From positions 124,001 to 188,000 of the forward strand of contig NZ_AKIZ01000003.1 in assembly GCF_000282595.1 (NCBI RefSeq): 64,000 nucleotides of DNA, read 5' to 3'. Positions within the stretch are counted from its first letter, which is position 1. Each line of letters begins with the position of its first letter. The notes under the pieces were generated by a model, which saw only the letters and a program-made list of their open reading frames with translations, was not told where the DNA came from and made no database searches. The position numbers and the translations under genes were made by a program. This document shows positions 21,149 through 29,777 of the stretch, piece by piece. Origin of the DNA: Phyllobacterium sp. YR531. GTDB taxonomy: Bacteria > Pseudomonadota > Alphaproteobacteria > Rhizobiales > Rhizobiaceae.

Positions 21149-22057
21149 TCAACGACTGCGTCCGCTGCGTGATGCTTCAGCAATGCCAACGAAATCACGG
21201 GCGGCCTGTGGCAGGCTGGACCCCTTTCGCCAAACCATGCCGACCTGAACGACAGGTAAAGAGCCGGATACATCCCGGCTTTCAATGCGATCTCCTTCAA
21301 GTGACCAAGGGCGGTAAACAAGATCAGGCAGCAGCGCGAGCCCTGCACCTGTTGCGACCAGACTGCGAACAGCTTCGACAGAACGTGTTCGAAACGCCAC
21401 ATGCGGTCGTGCGCCGAGTGCGGTAAGAAGCTTACCCGTATTCTCTTCGATTTCATCCACTGTCAGCATGATCAGTGGTTCGCTTGTAATGTCATTGATC
21501 GAGATAATGTCTGCGCTTACGAGCGGATGGCCAAGGGGTAACCATAGCCGGTAGGGAGATGTTTCAATAATTTCCGCCTGCAGGGCCATGCGATCACGCA
21601 GATTGGAGATTACCATAACGGCGACGTCCAATTCTCCGCCAACGAGCAAATGTTCAAGATAGGAACCATTGTCTTCAATGGCGCTGATTTCGACACCGGG
21701 ATGTGCCCGGCGATAGCGTGCCAAAAGATCGGACAGGACGTAGCCCGCAACCAATGATGTAACGCCTAAATGCAGCTTGCCTGCATTTGATGCTTTTTCA
21801 TCCGAGAATGAACGTCTCGCGTCGGAAACATCTGCCAATATCTTGGTTGCGTGACGTAGAAACTGATGGCCGTTATAGGTTATGTGCAGACCGCGTGGAT
21901 GCCGCTCGAAAAGTTCGACACCCAGATCCGTTTCCAGTTCCTTGATGGCTTCCGTGATCGACGACTGTGAGATCGACAGGCTCTGTGCGGTGCGGGTGAT
22001 TGAACCCTGTTCCGCAACGGCGACGAAATATTGTAACTGCCGAAGTGTGAATGCCAT
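21149..22057 (-). CDS. LysR-family transcriptional regulator, probably of the ydcSTUV-patD operon
   Basis: The 302-residue protein has a LysR winged-helix domain (FTLRQLQYFVAVAEQGSITRTAQSLSISQSSITEAIKELE) and an effector domain (about 90-295). It lies directly upstream of and co-directional with ydcS, so it probably regulates polyamine uptake and use; the 116-base gap leaves room for a separate ydcS promoter. The effector could be a polyamine or GABA, which is inference only. A second regulator gene (AraC type) lies divergently 160 bases to the right. Confidence 0.88.
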   Translation of the reverse strand: MAFTLRQLQYFVAVAEQGSITRTAQSLSISQSSITEAIKELETDLGVELFERHPRGLHITYNGHQFLRHATKILADVSDARRSFSDEKASNAGKLHLGVTSLVAGYVLSDLLARYRRAHPGVEISAIEDNGSYLEHLLVGGELDVAVMVISNLRDRMALQAEIIETSPYRLWLPLGHPLVSADIISINDITSEPLIMLTVDEIEENTGKLLTALGARPHVAFRTRSVEAVRSLVATGAGLALLPDLVYRPWSLEGDRIESRDVSGSLPVVQVGMVWRKGSSLPQAARDFVGIAEASRSGRSR

Positions 22058-22215
22058 GGTGTGATTAATAACGCCAAACTGTTTACTGACAAGCTACAGA
22101 CTTCAGCTGATTTGCTGACTGGTAATAAGCCCAAGCCTGCCAAGTTACGGTCTTAAATGATATCTTGCCTGCCACCTTGAGATATGCAGAGTGGTGCAGC
22201 AAACCAGTGCGGAGG

Positions 22216-23237
22216 ATGGCGTTGCAATACAGTGTGAATGAGCGAATTCATTCCGCATCGGAGCTGACCTCGCTTGTCGAGTTGTTGGCCGGAGATGGTA
22301 CGAACGATCCCTGGTGCTCCGTGATACCGGGATTGAGGTGAGTGAGTTGAGCAAGCCCGAGACACTTGTTTCGGTTTCGCAAATGACATCTGCAATTCGC
22401 AATGCATTAAACCTTTCAAACGATCCGCACATCGGGCTCAGACTGGGCCTCGGCATGAGAATTACAACTTATGGAGTGTATGGATTTGCTTTGCTGAGCA
22501 GTCCGACCTGCCGGGCTGCATGTCAGTTCGCACAGAAATACCATGCCTTGACGCTGCCAATGAGCGATCAGCTTTTTACCGAAACCAACACTCATGGAAT
22601 TTGGTCAACAGAACCCAATGCGAGCATGGTCTCGGACCTCCAACTTTACATCTTTAAAGTGGAGCACATCCTCGGCACCATCATTGCTTTCGCCAAGGAT
22701 ATTATCGGGGATTTTCAGGTGGCGGCAATCAGGCTGCGATACCCGGAACCGTCCGACAGCTCGACCTATCGTCAGGTGTTCAACTGTCCCATCCTGTACG
22801 GTCAGCCGGCCAATGAATTGATGATCGACACTGCCCTTTTGGATAGAACACCCCGGCACGCCCATGAGAGTACATTCTCTGCGGTACAGCGTCTTTGCGA
22901 TGACATGCTTGGAAAAATGGCCACATCCAGCGGGGTTGCGGGACGTCTGCGTGAAATATTCATGGAAAGCGCGGGCCGGTTTCCTCCGATTGAGATGGCA
23001 TGTGAGCATCTGGGAATTAGCGCACGAACCTTACGGCGCAGACTCGCCAGTGAGGGCGTATCATATCAAACGGTGTTGGATGAAACGCGGCTCAACCTTG
23101 CGAAAAGATACCTGTTGGAAACTGGTTTGACCATGGAGGAGATCGCAAGCCGTTTGAACTACAGCGATGCCTCCAACTTCCGTCACGCATTTCGACGTTG
23201 GACGGGCAAAAGCCCGGTGGAATTCCGTACGGGATAG
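22216..23237 (+). pseudogene. AraC-family regulator with an apparent frameshift near its N-terminus
   Basis: From 22314 a 307-residue frame encodes most of an AraC regulator with an Arabinose_bd-type N-terminal domain (SNDPHIGLRLGLGMRITTYG) and a C-terminal double helix-turn-helix (ACEHLGISARTLRRRLASEG, TMEEIASRLNYSDASNFRHAF). It has only a GTG start without a Shine-Dalgarno site and lacks the usual first ~35 residues. Those residues are found in another frame from 22216/22222, behind GGAGG: RIHSASELTSLVELLAGDG, running to a stop at about 22341. Adding one C to the CCC run at 22309-22311 would join the frames as NDPLVLRDTGIEVSEL. So the gene is either truly frameshifted or carries a one-base sequence error. 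It is oriented towards the FadL operon and would be its natural regulator. Confidence 0.72.
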
Positions 23238-23423
23238 AACCTCCCCAACTCTGTTCGCTGCACGAGGGCGCTGCCGTGAAATGGCTGAAAAGCAGAACCG
23301 TGGCCCACAATGACCGTAATTCACCTTCGCGTGGCCGTAGCTAACCTGTAACGAACCAATAAAATACGTCACTCTTACACAAGAGGGGTCGGCTTTGCCG
23401 AGGGAATGGCTGGGGGGCTATTG

Positions 23424-24530
23424 ATGAATCATAAAGCACTGATTGTTGCAGTTGCATTGGCGGGCTGCGCATCCAACGCCTATGCGGGCGGTTTCTCTTG
23501 GGGTGTCGCCGACACCGATATCCTCTATGAAGAGGGTGATATCAACATGCGCTCCGGCGTAACGTTTGTTCGTCCCAACCAAAAATACTCAAAAAATGGC
23601 AATACGGATCTTGTTGGTACAAGCCAGTACGAGACTTACGTCATCCCGTCCTTCGCAATCAAACTGAGGTTGACTGAAGGGCTGAGTTGCGCAGGCACCT
23701 ACACCAAGCCGTGGGGTGCTGAAAAGAAATACGATGCTCCGACCGTACGGGGCGACCTTTCTGAACGATTTCATGTTGACGAGTTCGGTGCGACCTGCGC
23801 CGTCAAACTGAGCGTAGGCAAAGGCAATGTCTATTTTCTCGGCGGGATGTTCATTGAACAGTTTGACTATGAACGTGAAATTTTTGGTGGCGCCAATCTG
23901 ACCCTTGAAGGGCAGGATACTGGCTACAGGGTCGGAGTGGCCTATGACATTCCCGAAATCGCGTTTCGCACGCAACTGAAATACAGATCAGGGACATCTT
24001 ATGGCGCGGATGGCACCTTATCTCTACCGGGAGGACTGGTAGGCGCACCGGTACCCTTTGTTGACTTTGCAGCCAAAGGCGAAGGAAGCCTGCCCCAGAG
24101 CGTTCAATTTGACATCCAAAGCGGGATTGCACCGGGTTGGCTGGTTTTCGGTACGGTACAATGGACTGACTGGAGCGTACTGAAAACACTCCGAGTGACA
24201 TCTGACATAGACAAAACGGCGGATCAGTATAATTGGCGCGATGGCTGGACTGTAACAGCAGGTGTAGCCCACGAATTCAGCAAAGACATTGCTGCCAATA
24301 TAAGCCTGACGTGGGATCAAGGCGTGTCGACTGGTTGGGACCTGACCGGCGAAACGTGGATGCTGGCCGTAGGCGGTTTGGCCAAAGACAAGTTTGGTGG
24401 CGAATTGCGTGGCGGAGTTGGCGCAGTCTACATGCCTGGCTTGAAGGAGACAAAATACGGCCCTGCCAATGCTGAGGTAGATGATGGATGGGCTTTCGTT
24501 GCCAATGTCGGATACGCCATCAAATGGTGA
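23424..24530 (+). CDS. FadL/OmpP1-family outer-membrane transporter
   Basis: The 368-residue precursor has a signal peptide (MNHKALIVAVALAGCASNAYA) and a mature protein rich in alternating beta strands, ending in an aromatic residue (GYAIKW) as in outer-membrane barrels. The start of the mature chain, GGFSWGVADTDILYEEG, the LTEGLSCAGTYTKPWG region and the WTDWS segment fit the FadL family, which passes hydrophobic compounds such as fatty acids or aromatic hydrocarbons through the outer membrane. The ATG at 23424 follows a GGGGGG-containing ribosome-binding region and gives the signal peptide. It is the first gene of a four-gene operon with an MFS permease, a flavoprotein and a PLP enzyme. Confidence 0.85.
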   Translation: MNHKALIVAVALAGCASNAYAGGFSWGVADTDILYEEGDINMRSGVTFVRPNQKYSKNGNTDLVGTSQYETYVIPSFAIKLRLTEGLSCAGTYTKPWGAEKKYDAPTVRGDLSERFHVDEFGATCAVKLSVGKGNVYFLGGMFIEQFDYEREIFGGANLTLEGQDTGYRVGVAYDIPEIAFRTQLKYRSGTSYGADGTLSLPGGLVGAPVPFVDFAAKGEGSLPQSVQFDIQSGIAPGWLVFGTVQWTDWSVLKTLRVTSDIDKTADQYNWRDGWTVTAGVAHEFSKDIAANISLTWDQGVSTGWDLTGETWMLAVGGLAKDKFGGELRGGVGAVYMPGLKETKYGPANAEVDDGWAFVANVGYAIKW

Positions 24531-24537
24531 TCCGCAA

Positions 24538-25737
24538 ATGAGTCCGGTCAGCACTCACCCGAACTGGCTGGTTGGGAACCCTACCCTTGTGCAGCAATGG
24601 GCGGCATTGTGGATCGGTTCTGCCGGCCTGCTTGTCCTGGGTCTACAACCCATATTGCTCGGCGCCCTGTTCTCTGAGCAGCGGGTGAACTTCGACGAGT
24701 TGGCCTTAATTGCAACGGCCGAGTTTATCATGATCGCGTTGGGATCAATCCTCGCCGCAACAGTGATCTCAACAAAACATTTACGTATAAAATCAGCTAC
24801 GTTGATGCTTTTGCTAGGAGTATTGAACTACGCAGTTTCTTTTGCCACCACAGCCAATGAGCTGCTGCTCGTGCGTTCGATTGCAGGTCTGGTTGAAGGG
24901 GGAACGGTCGCGGTTTCCATCGAGTTGATAACACGTTGCCGTCACACCGAGCGGATGGGCGGCTATTTCATTTCATTGCAGACATTGGCGCAATGCGCAC
25001 TTGCCGCGTTGTTGGCACTATGGATCGTCCCGTTATCGGGCTCAAATGGTGGCTTCAACGTGCTTGCCATAGTTTGTTTTGCTTCAATTACCGTGGCTTT
25101 GCTGGTTCCTGCCGAGTATGAAAAATTAATCAAGCAAAAAGACAATCTGGATGGCGTATTCACCCTTCGCTCGGCCCTGGCTTTACTGGCAATCTTTTCA
25201 TTCTTTCTGTTCATCGGCTCTCTCTGGGCATTTCTGGAACCGCTCGGTGCGCAATATGGCATTGACGCCAGACATGTCGGAATGCTGGTTTCCATCAGTC
25301 TTGGTGTTCAGGTGGCTGGCGCAATCTGCGCAACATTGATTGATCGCCGACTTGATTATCGGGTGGCAATGATCGCGAGCGTCATAGCGGCGGCGGGTGC
25401 CGCGCTCACTCTCGGCAACCAACCCTCCATGTTAGGGTTCTGGGTAAGCGCACTCGTTGTCGCTTTCCTCTGGATGTTCATTACGCCCTATCAAATCGCT
25501 TTGACGGTAGCGGCAGACAAGTCACGTGCAACAGCGCTTTTACTTCCCGCAGCACAGCTGCTTGGAGCTGCGCTAGGGCCAATTGGAGCTTCCCTCTTTA
25601 TTATCAACGATGATGTCGGTGCAGTACCTTATTTCGGCGTAGCGGCACTGAGCTGCAGCCTAAGCGCATCTTGTGTCCTGCTCATTTTACTCGCTGGAAA
25701 TACCGTTACTCTCGATACAAAGGACAAACCATATTGA
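24538..25737 (+). CDS. MFS transporter
   Basis: The product of about 399 residues has 12 hydrophobic segments in two halves with a central hydrophilic loop (AEYEKLIKQKDNLDGVFTLR). It is a major-facilitator permease, but classical motif A is poorly conserved, so direction and substrate cannot be read. The ATG at 24538 lies seven bases after the FadL stop; upstream in-frame starts at 24481 and 24505 overlap the porin gene. Position between an outer-membrane channel and two metabolic enzymes suggests uptake of the pathway substrate across the inner membrane, which is inference. Confidence 0.82.
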   Translation: MSPVSTHPNWLVGNPTLVQQWAALWIGSAGLLVLGLQPILLGALFSEQRVNFDELALIATAEFIMIALGSILAATVISTKHLRIKSATLMLLLGVLNYAVSFATTANELLLVRSIAGLVEGGTVAVSIELITRCRHTERMGGYFISLQTLAQCALAALLALWIVPLSGSNGGFNVLAIVCFASITVALLVPAEYEKLIKQKDNLDGVFTLRSALALLAIFSFFLFIGSLWAFLEPLGAQYGIDARHVGMLVSISLGVQVAGAICATLIDRRLDYRVAMIASVIAAAGAALTLGNQPSMLGFWVSALVVAFLWMFITPYQIALTVAADKSRATALLLPAAQLLGAALGPIGASLFIINDDVGAVPYFGVAALSCSLSASCVLLILLAGNTVTLDTKDKPY

Positions 25738-25739
25738 AC

Positions 25740-27026
25740 ATGGCGATTGGCAATTCCTGGCAGAATTGGGCTGGCTCAGTTACGGCAACCCCACAACTGA
25801 AATCCACCCCGCAGACCATTGATCAACTCTCTGCAGCAATCCGATCATCTCCAGGGCCAATCCGCATCGTGGGCACTGGCCATTCTTTTACGCCACTTGT
25901 CAAAAGTGATGGCACCATTCTTTCGCTGGATAATTTCAGCGGGCTGATTTCCCATGATAAGGAGACCCTGCAGGCACGCGTTGGAACCGGCACCAAAATC
26001 GGGGCGCTCGCTAAATTGCTTCATGGTGTTGGTCAGGCACTGCCCAATATGGGCGACATCGATAAGCAGGCATTCGGTGGTGGTTTGGGCACTGCAACCC
26101 ATGGCTCAGGCATTAGGCTCGGTGCTTATCATACGCAGTTGACGGCCATGCAAGTCGTGGATGGACGGGGCAAGGTTCACGAGTTCAGCAAAGAAACCAC
26201 TCCAGATCTCATGAACGCTATGGGGGCTTCACTGGGCGCATTTGGCGCCGTCACAGCGGTAACAATTCAAAACATGGAGAACTACCGGCTGCATCGCCGA
26301 CGCTGGGTCGAACCCATCGCCAACGTTCTTGACCAGTTCGAAAAGCGAATGACGGCTTATCGGTCTTCCGAGTTTTACTATATTCCGTTTTCCGGACAGG
26401 CATTATTTCTATCGAGCGATATTACTCGTGCAGTATCAACTGTTCGCCCGCCGGAAGAGGACGACAGTGCGCTTGTCACGTTGAAAAGACTTCGCTCGTA
26501 TCTGCTGCATTTTCCATGGTTGCGTCGCAAACTCATAGGATCAGCCCTCGCACGGTTTCCGGTTGAGGATTACGTGGAAGATTGGCTGCGGGTCTACACT
26601 TCGGAACGAAATGTGAAGTTTAACGAGATGGAGTATCACCTTCCTTTTGAAGAAGGAGCTGGAACTCTTCGAAAGATTATTACGTTACTTGAACGGAATT
26701 TCCCCAACGTCTATTTCCCTATAGAAGTGCGCGTTGTTGCAGCCGATGATGTCTGGCTCAGTCCGTTTTATAAGCGCCCGACCTGCTCGATTGCCATCCA
26801 TCACGATTCCCGCGAAGACCCTCAGCCTTATTTCAAAGCCGCAGAGGCGATATTCCGGGCCGCGGGTGGCAGACCTCATTGGGGAAAGATGCATAATCTG
26901 ACCGCCGCGGAGTTGAGCAAAATTTACCCTCGCTGGGCTGATGCAATGGCAGTCCGTAAAGAAATGGACCCCGAAAACCGTTTCGTTTCGCCCTACATTG
27001 CCCAGCTTTTAGGTATATCTCTGTGA
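25740..27026 (+). CDS. FAD-linked oxidase of the aldonolactone oxidase (ALO) family
   Basis: The 428-residue protein has an N-terminal FAD_binding_4 (PCMH) domain (about 1-180) with IRIVGTGHSFTPL, whose histidine is the usual site of covalent 8-alpha-histidyl FAD in this family, and GGGLGTATHGSG. The C-terminal ALO domain (about 190-428) has the terminal GRPHWGKMH motif, with conserved histidine and lysine. Relatives are D-arabinono- and L-gulono-1,4-lactone oxidases/dehydrogenases and alditol oxidases. The start could be ATG at 25740 or TTG six bases upstream; an AAGGA site suits the latter. It overlaps the PLP-enzyme gene by 4 bp. The substrate is unknown; a sugar lactone or polyol is possible. 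Confidence 0.85.
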   Translation: MAIGNSWQNWAGSVTATPQLKSTPQTIDQLSAAIRSSPGPIRIVGTGHSFTPLVKSDGTILSLDNFSGLISHDKETLQARVGTGTKIGALAKLLHGVGQALPNMGDIDKQAFGGGLGTATHGSGIRLGAYHTQLTAMQVVDGRGKVHEFSKETTPDLMNAMGASLGAFGAVTAVTIQNMENYRLHRRRWVEPIANVLDQFEKRMTAYRSSEFYYIPFSGQALFLSSDITRAVSTVRPPEEDDSALVTLKRLRSYLLHFPWLRRKLIGSALARFPVEDYVEDWLRVYTSERNVKFNEMEYHLPFEEGAGTLRKIITLLERNFPNVYFPIEVRVVAADDVWLSPFYKRPTCSIAIHHDSREDPQPYFKAAEAIFRAAGGRPHWGKMHNLTAAELSKIYPRWADAMAVRKEMDPENRFVSPYIAQLLGISL

Positions 27027-28192
27027 TAGAGGAACAATACTTCTCAAGCATGACGCATGCGCTTCGTGAGGCCGGATTTCATCAGCCTTGCATGGTCCTC
27101 GACATGGATCGATTGGATCACAACATTGCAGCAATCAAGCACAGCCTTGCGCCCGGACTTTCTTTGCGTTTGGTCGACAAGTCACTTCCCTGCCTTCCCT
27201 TATTGGAACGCATAAGCAAGGCATTCGATTGCAAACAATTAATGACATTCCATTTACCCGTCACTGCGGCAGTTTTGGACAGTTTTCCCGACGTAACCGT
27301 ACTTCTCGGAAAACCAATGCCCGTTGAAGCTGCAAAAAAGGCGCTTATGGATGGAGTTTTGACCAGAACACATGGTTCTGAAACACGGATTTCGTGGCTC
27401 ATCGACTCGAATGAACGGCTGGCGGCTTACGGCGAGTTAAGCAAAGAAACAGGTCTGAATCTGCAGCTGTGTTTCGAGGTTGATGTCGGACTTCACCGCG
27501 GCGGTTACAAAGACAAGACATCATTAAGATCGGCACTGAACCTTTTATCAAATTATCCCAAGCTCAAGTGCAATGGCATTATGGGCTATGAAGCACATAT
27601 AAATCGCATACCTGCTCTTATCGGCGGCCCAAAACGTGCCTTCGAGAAAGCACGCAGCCTCTATATGGAATTTGCGTCCTGTCTTCGCCCCGACCAACGT
27701 TCCATTCTGAACATTGGCGGTAGTTCGACAGCGCTGCTCTATTCGTCGGAACAAACGGCTAACGAGCTTTCCATCGGGTCGGCATTTCTGTTGCCCGGTG
27801 ATTTTGATGTCCCAAGTTTAAGTGCGTTGCAGCCAGCGATTTTCATTGCCACGCCCATCCTGAAGGTATTGGAACCCAGCCTGCCGGGGCTGGATGGGAA
27901 GTCCAGATTATTGCAGAAAATCGGTTTGTTTCCGCGGCATGGCTGCTTCATCTATGGGGGGAAGTGGATGGCTAATCCCGTTTATCCTGTCGGTATGAAG
28001 ACAAACAGCGCGATGGGATTATCGACAAACCAGCAGTTCATGAGTCTGCCAGACAATACAGATATCCAACCCGGCGATTATGCATTCCTGCGACCGACAC
28101 AAAGCGAGTTCGTGCTTCAGCAGTTCGGCTCGATCTTGATGTACCAACGAAAAAAGATTGTTGGGGTGTGGCCCGCTTTGCCGATGTCCTAA
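27023..28192 (+). CDS. PLP-dependent fold-III enzyme (alanine racemase N-terminal / D-threonine aldolase-like)
   Basis: The 389-residue protein has an alanine-racemase-type barrel: PCMVLDMDRLDHNI at the start, a lysine in LRLVDKSLPC (Lys53) where PLP is expected, and FEVDVGLHRGG, IMGYEAHI and NIGGSSTALLY along the barrel. A C-terminal beta domain resembles D-threonine aldolase/D-serine dehydratase. These enzymes cleave or deaminate beta-hydroxy D-amino acids. It starts with GTG in a GTGA overlap with the flavoprotein gene, so the two are tightly coupled. Neighbouring ALO-type flavoproteins and such aldolase-like proteins also occur together in mycobacteria (Rv1769/Rv1771 region, from memory), which supports a shared pathway. 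The reaction is not known. Confidence 0.78.
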   Translation: MIEEQYFSSMTHALREAGFHQPCMVLDMDRLDHNIAAIKHSLAPGLSLRLVDKSLPCLPLLERISKAFDCKQLMTFHLPVTAAVLDSFPDVTVLLGKPMPVEAAKKALMDGVLTRTHGSETRISWLIDSNERLAAYGELSKETGLNLQLCFEVDVGLHRGGYKDKTSLRSALNLLSNYPKLKCNGIMGYEAHINRIPALIGGPKRAFEKARSLYMEFASCLRPDQRSILNIGGSSTALLYSSEQTANELSIGSAFLLPGDFDVPSLSALQPAIFIATPILKVLEPSLPGLDGKSRLLQKIGLFPRHGCFIYGGKWMANPVYPVGMKTNSAMGLSTNQQFMSLPDNTDIQPGDYAFLRPTQSEFVLQQFGSILMYQRKKIVGVWPALPMS

Positions 28193-28196
28193 AGGA

Positions 28197-29618
28197 CTAG
28201 CGGACAAACAATCGGACAATCAAGTTCGCCAGACCCTTATAAGGAGGCTTGAGCCTGTCACTCAAAGGCATTCTGGCCTGATGCAGCACCGGCATCGCTT
28301 TTGAAAAAGTCCGAAAGCCCTCACGCCCGTGATAGTGTCCCATCCCGCTTGCACCCACTCCGCCGAATGGCAGGTCATTACATACAATGTGCAGCAAGGT
28401 CTCATTGACGCAAACACCACCCGCAACAATGTTCGACAAAAGCTTCTCGGTCTCAAACTTATCGTCACTGAAACAGTAGAAAGCCAAGGGACGTTCATGC
28501 GCATTGATATAGTCGATTGCCTCATCAACTGTCGTGTAAGTTTTGATCGGAAGAATGGGACCGAAGATTTCCTCCTGCATGATCCGGGAATCGTCGCTGG
28601 GATTTAGTACCAGCGTCGGCGGCAAAAGGCGTTTGATTTCAGCAGCGCCCGCATCTCGCGGCTCAGCCAGAGTAATCACTTCATGGCCACGATTGACCGC
28701 ATCGTCCAAGAGACTTCTCAGCCGCCGGTACTGACCCTCATTAACAATGTGCGTATAATCCGGCGTTGTGTCGATCTGTGTGTACCGGGAGGTTACTTCA
28801 CGACGTACCGCTTCGACAAACTCATCCTTGCGTGCATGTGGAACCAGCGCGTAGTCCGGGGCAATACAGGTTTGACCGGCATTATACAGCTTTCCCGTTA
28901 TCAGGCGCGTGACAGCCTTCTTTACCGGAGCAGTCTCCCCAAGAAATACGGGGGATTTGCCGCCCAACTCAAGCGTTACGGGTGTCAGATTGGGTGCAGC
29001 AGCAGCCATCACCTTCTTGCCAACAGCTGTAGACCCGGTAAAAAGCAAATGATCGAAGGCAAGTCCGGCAAAAGCACCACCCACTTCCGGACCGCCCAGA
29101 GCAACCGCCACCCGGGAAGCAGGAAAAACATCTGCTAAAAGTGCTGCCAGAAACTCGCTTGTGCGCGGTGTATGTTCAGAGGGCTTAAGATAGACGTGAT
29201 TGCCTGCAGCAATGGCCGTTGCCAATGGAGTGAGAGCAAGATTGACAGGATAGTTCCAGGGAGAAATCACCCCTACAACCCCGACGGGCACATAGCGCAC
29301 CTCTGCTTTTGCAGGCCACATGCGCCAGCCAGCAGAGCGCTTTTCGGGTTTCATCCATGATTTCAGATGCGAGAGCATATGATCGATCTCGCTAAAGACC
29401 GTCATCCCTTCTCCCAGCAGACTCTCATGGCGTGAACGGTGGCCGAAGTCAGCGCTGATCACGTCAACCATGAGCTCCAGGCGATCCTTCAACGCGCTGC
29501 GCAATCGCTTGAGGTCATCATAGCGTTGCTCGTAGTCTGGACGGTTGGAAAGCCATGCCGTGCGCAGCTCTGCAAGCGTCATGCTCATTTGATCAATTGC
29601 AGGTGTATTGCTTTTCAT
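28197..29618 (-). CDS. Coniferyl-aldehyde-dehydrogenase-like aldehyde dehydrogenase
   Basis: The 473-residue protein is an aldehyde dehydrogenase of the CalB/ALDH3-like group: shorter N-terminus, VGVISPWNYPVNLALTPLATAIAAGN, catalytic glutamate in TLELGGKSPVF, nucleophilic cysteine in LYNAGQTCIAPDY, and a hydrophobic C-terminus (KGLANLIVRLFVR) that may touch the membrane as in fatty-aldehyde dehydrogenases. It may oxidise aromatic or long-chain aldehydes to acids. It converges with the PLP-enzyme gene, with only four bases between stops, so it is not in that operon, although a hydrophobic aldehyde would fit with a FadL-type porin. Confidence 0.85.
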   Translation of the reverse strand: MKSNTPAIDQMSMTLAELRTAWLSNRPDYEQRYDDLKRLRSALKDRLELMVDVISADFGHRSRHESLLGEGMTVFSEIDHMLSHLKSWMKPEKRSAGWRMWPAKAEVRYVPVGVVGVISPWNYPVNLALTPLATAIAAGNHVYLKPSEHTPRTSEFLAALLADVFPASRVAVALGGPEVGGAFAGLAFDHLLFTGSTAVGKKVMAAAAPNLTPVTLELGGKSPVFLGETAPVKKAVTRLITGKLYNAGQTCIAPDYALVPHARKDEFVEAVRREVTSRYTQIDTTPDYTHIVNEGQYRRLRSLLDDAVNRGHEVITLAEPRDAGAAEIKRLLPPTLVLNPSDDSRIMQEEIFGPILPIKTYTTVDEAIDYINAHERPLAFYCFSDDKFETEKLLSNIVAGGVCVNETLLHIVCNDLPFGGVGASGMGHYHGREGFRTFSKAMPVLHQARMPLSDRLKPPYKGLANLIVRLFVR

Positions 29619-29777
29619 CGTCGCACGTTCCCAAAGTCTGTCGGCTCATAGAACAAGACACTTCCTGGGGAAAGTTACAAGGTTGTATCGGGCCACATCG
29701 AGGTGAATAGTGGTCACACCATCGATCACTTCCCTTGGTATGCATGCAAACAAGGACGGATCGCACAAGACTGGTGG

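Noticed and set aside
24481-24537. Upstream starts for the MFS gene inside the porin gene
   Set aside because: They would overlap the FadL gene by up to 50 bp and add hydrophilic residues; the ATG seven bases after the stop is simpler, though this is not certain.
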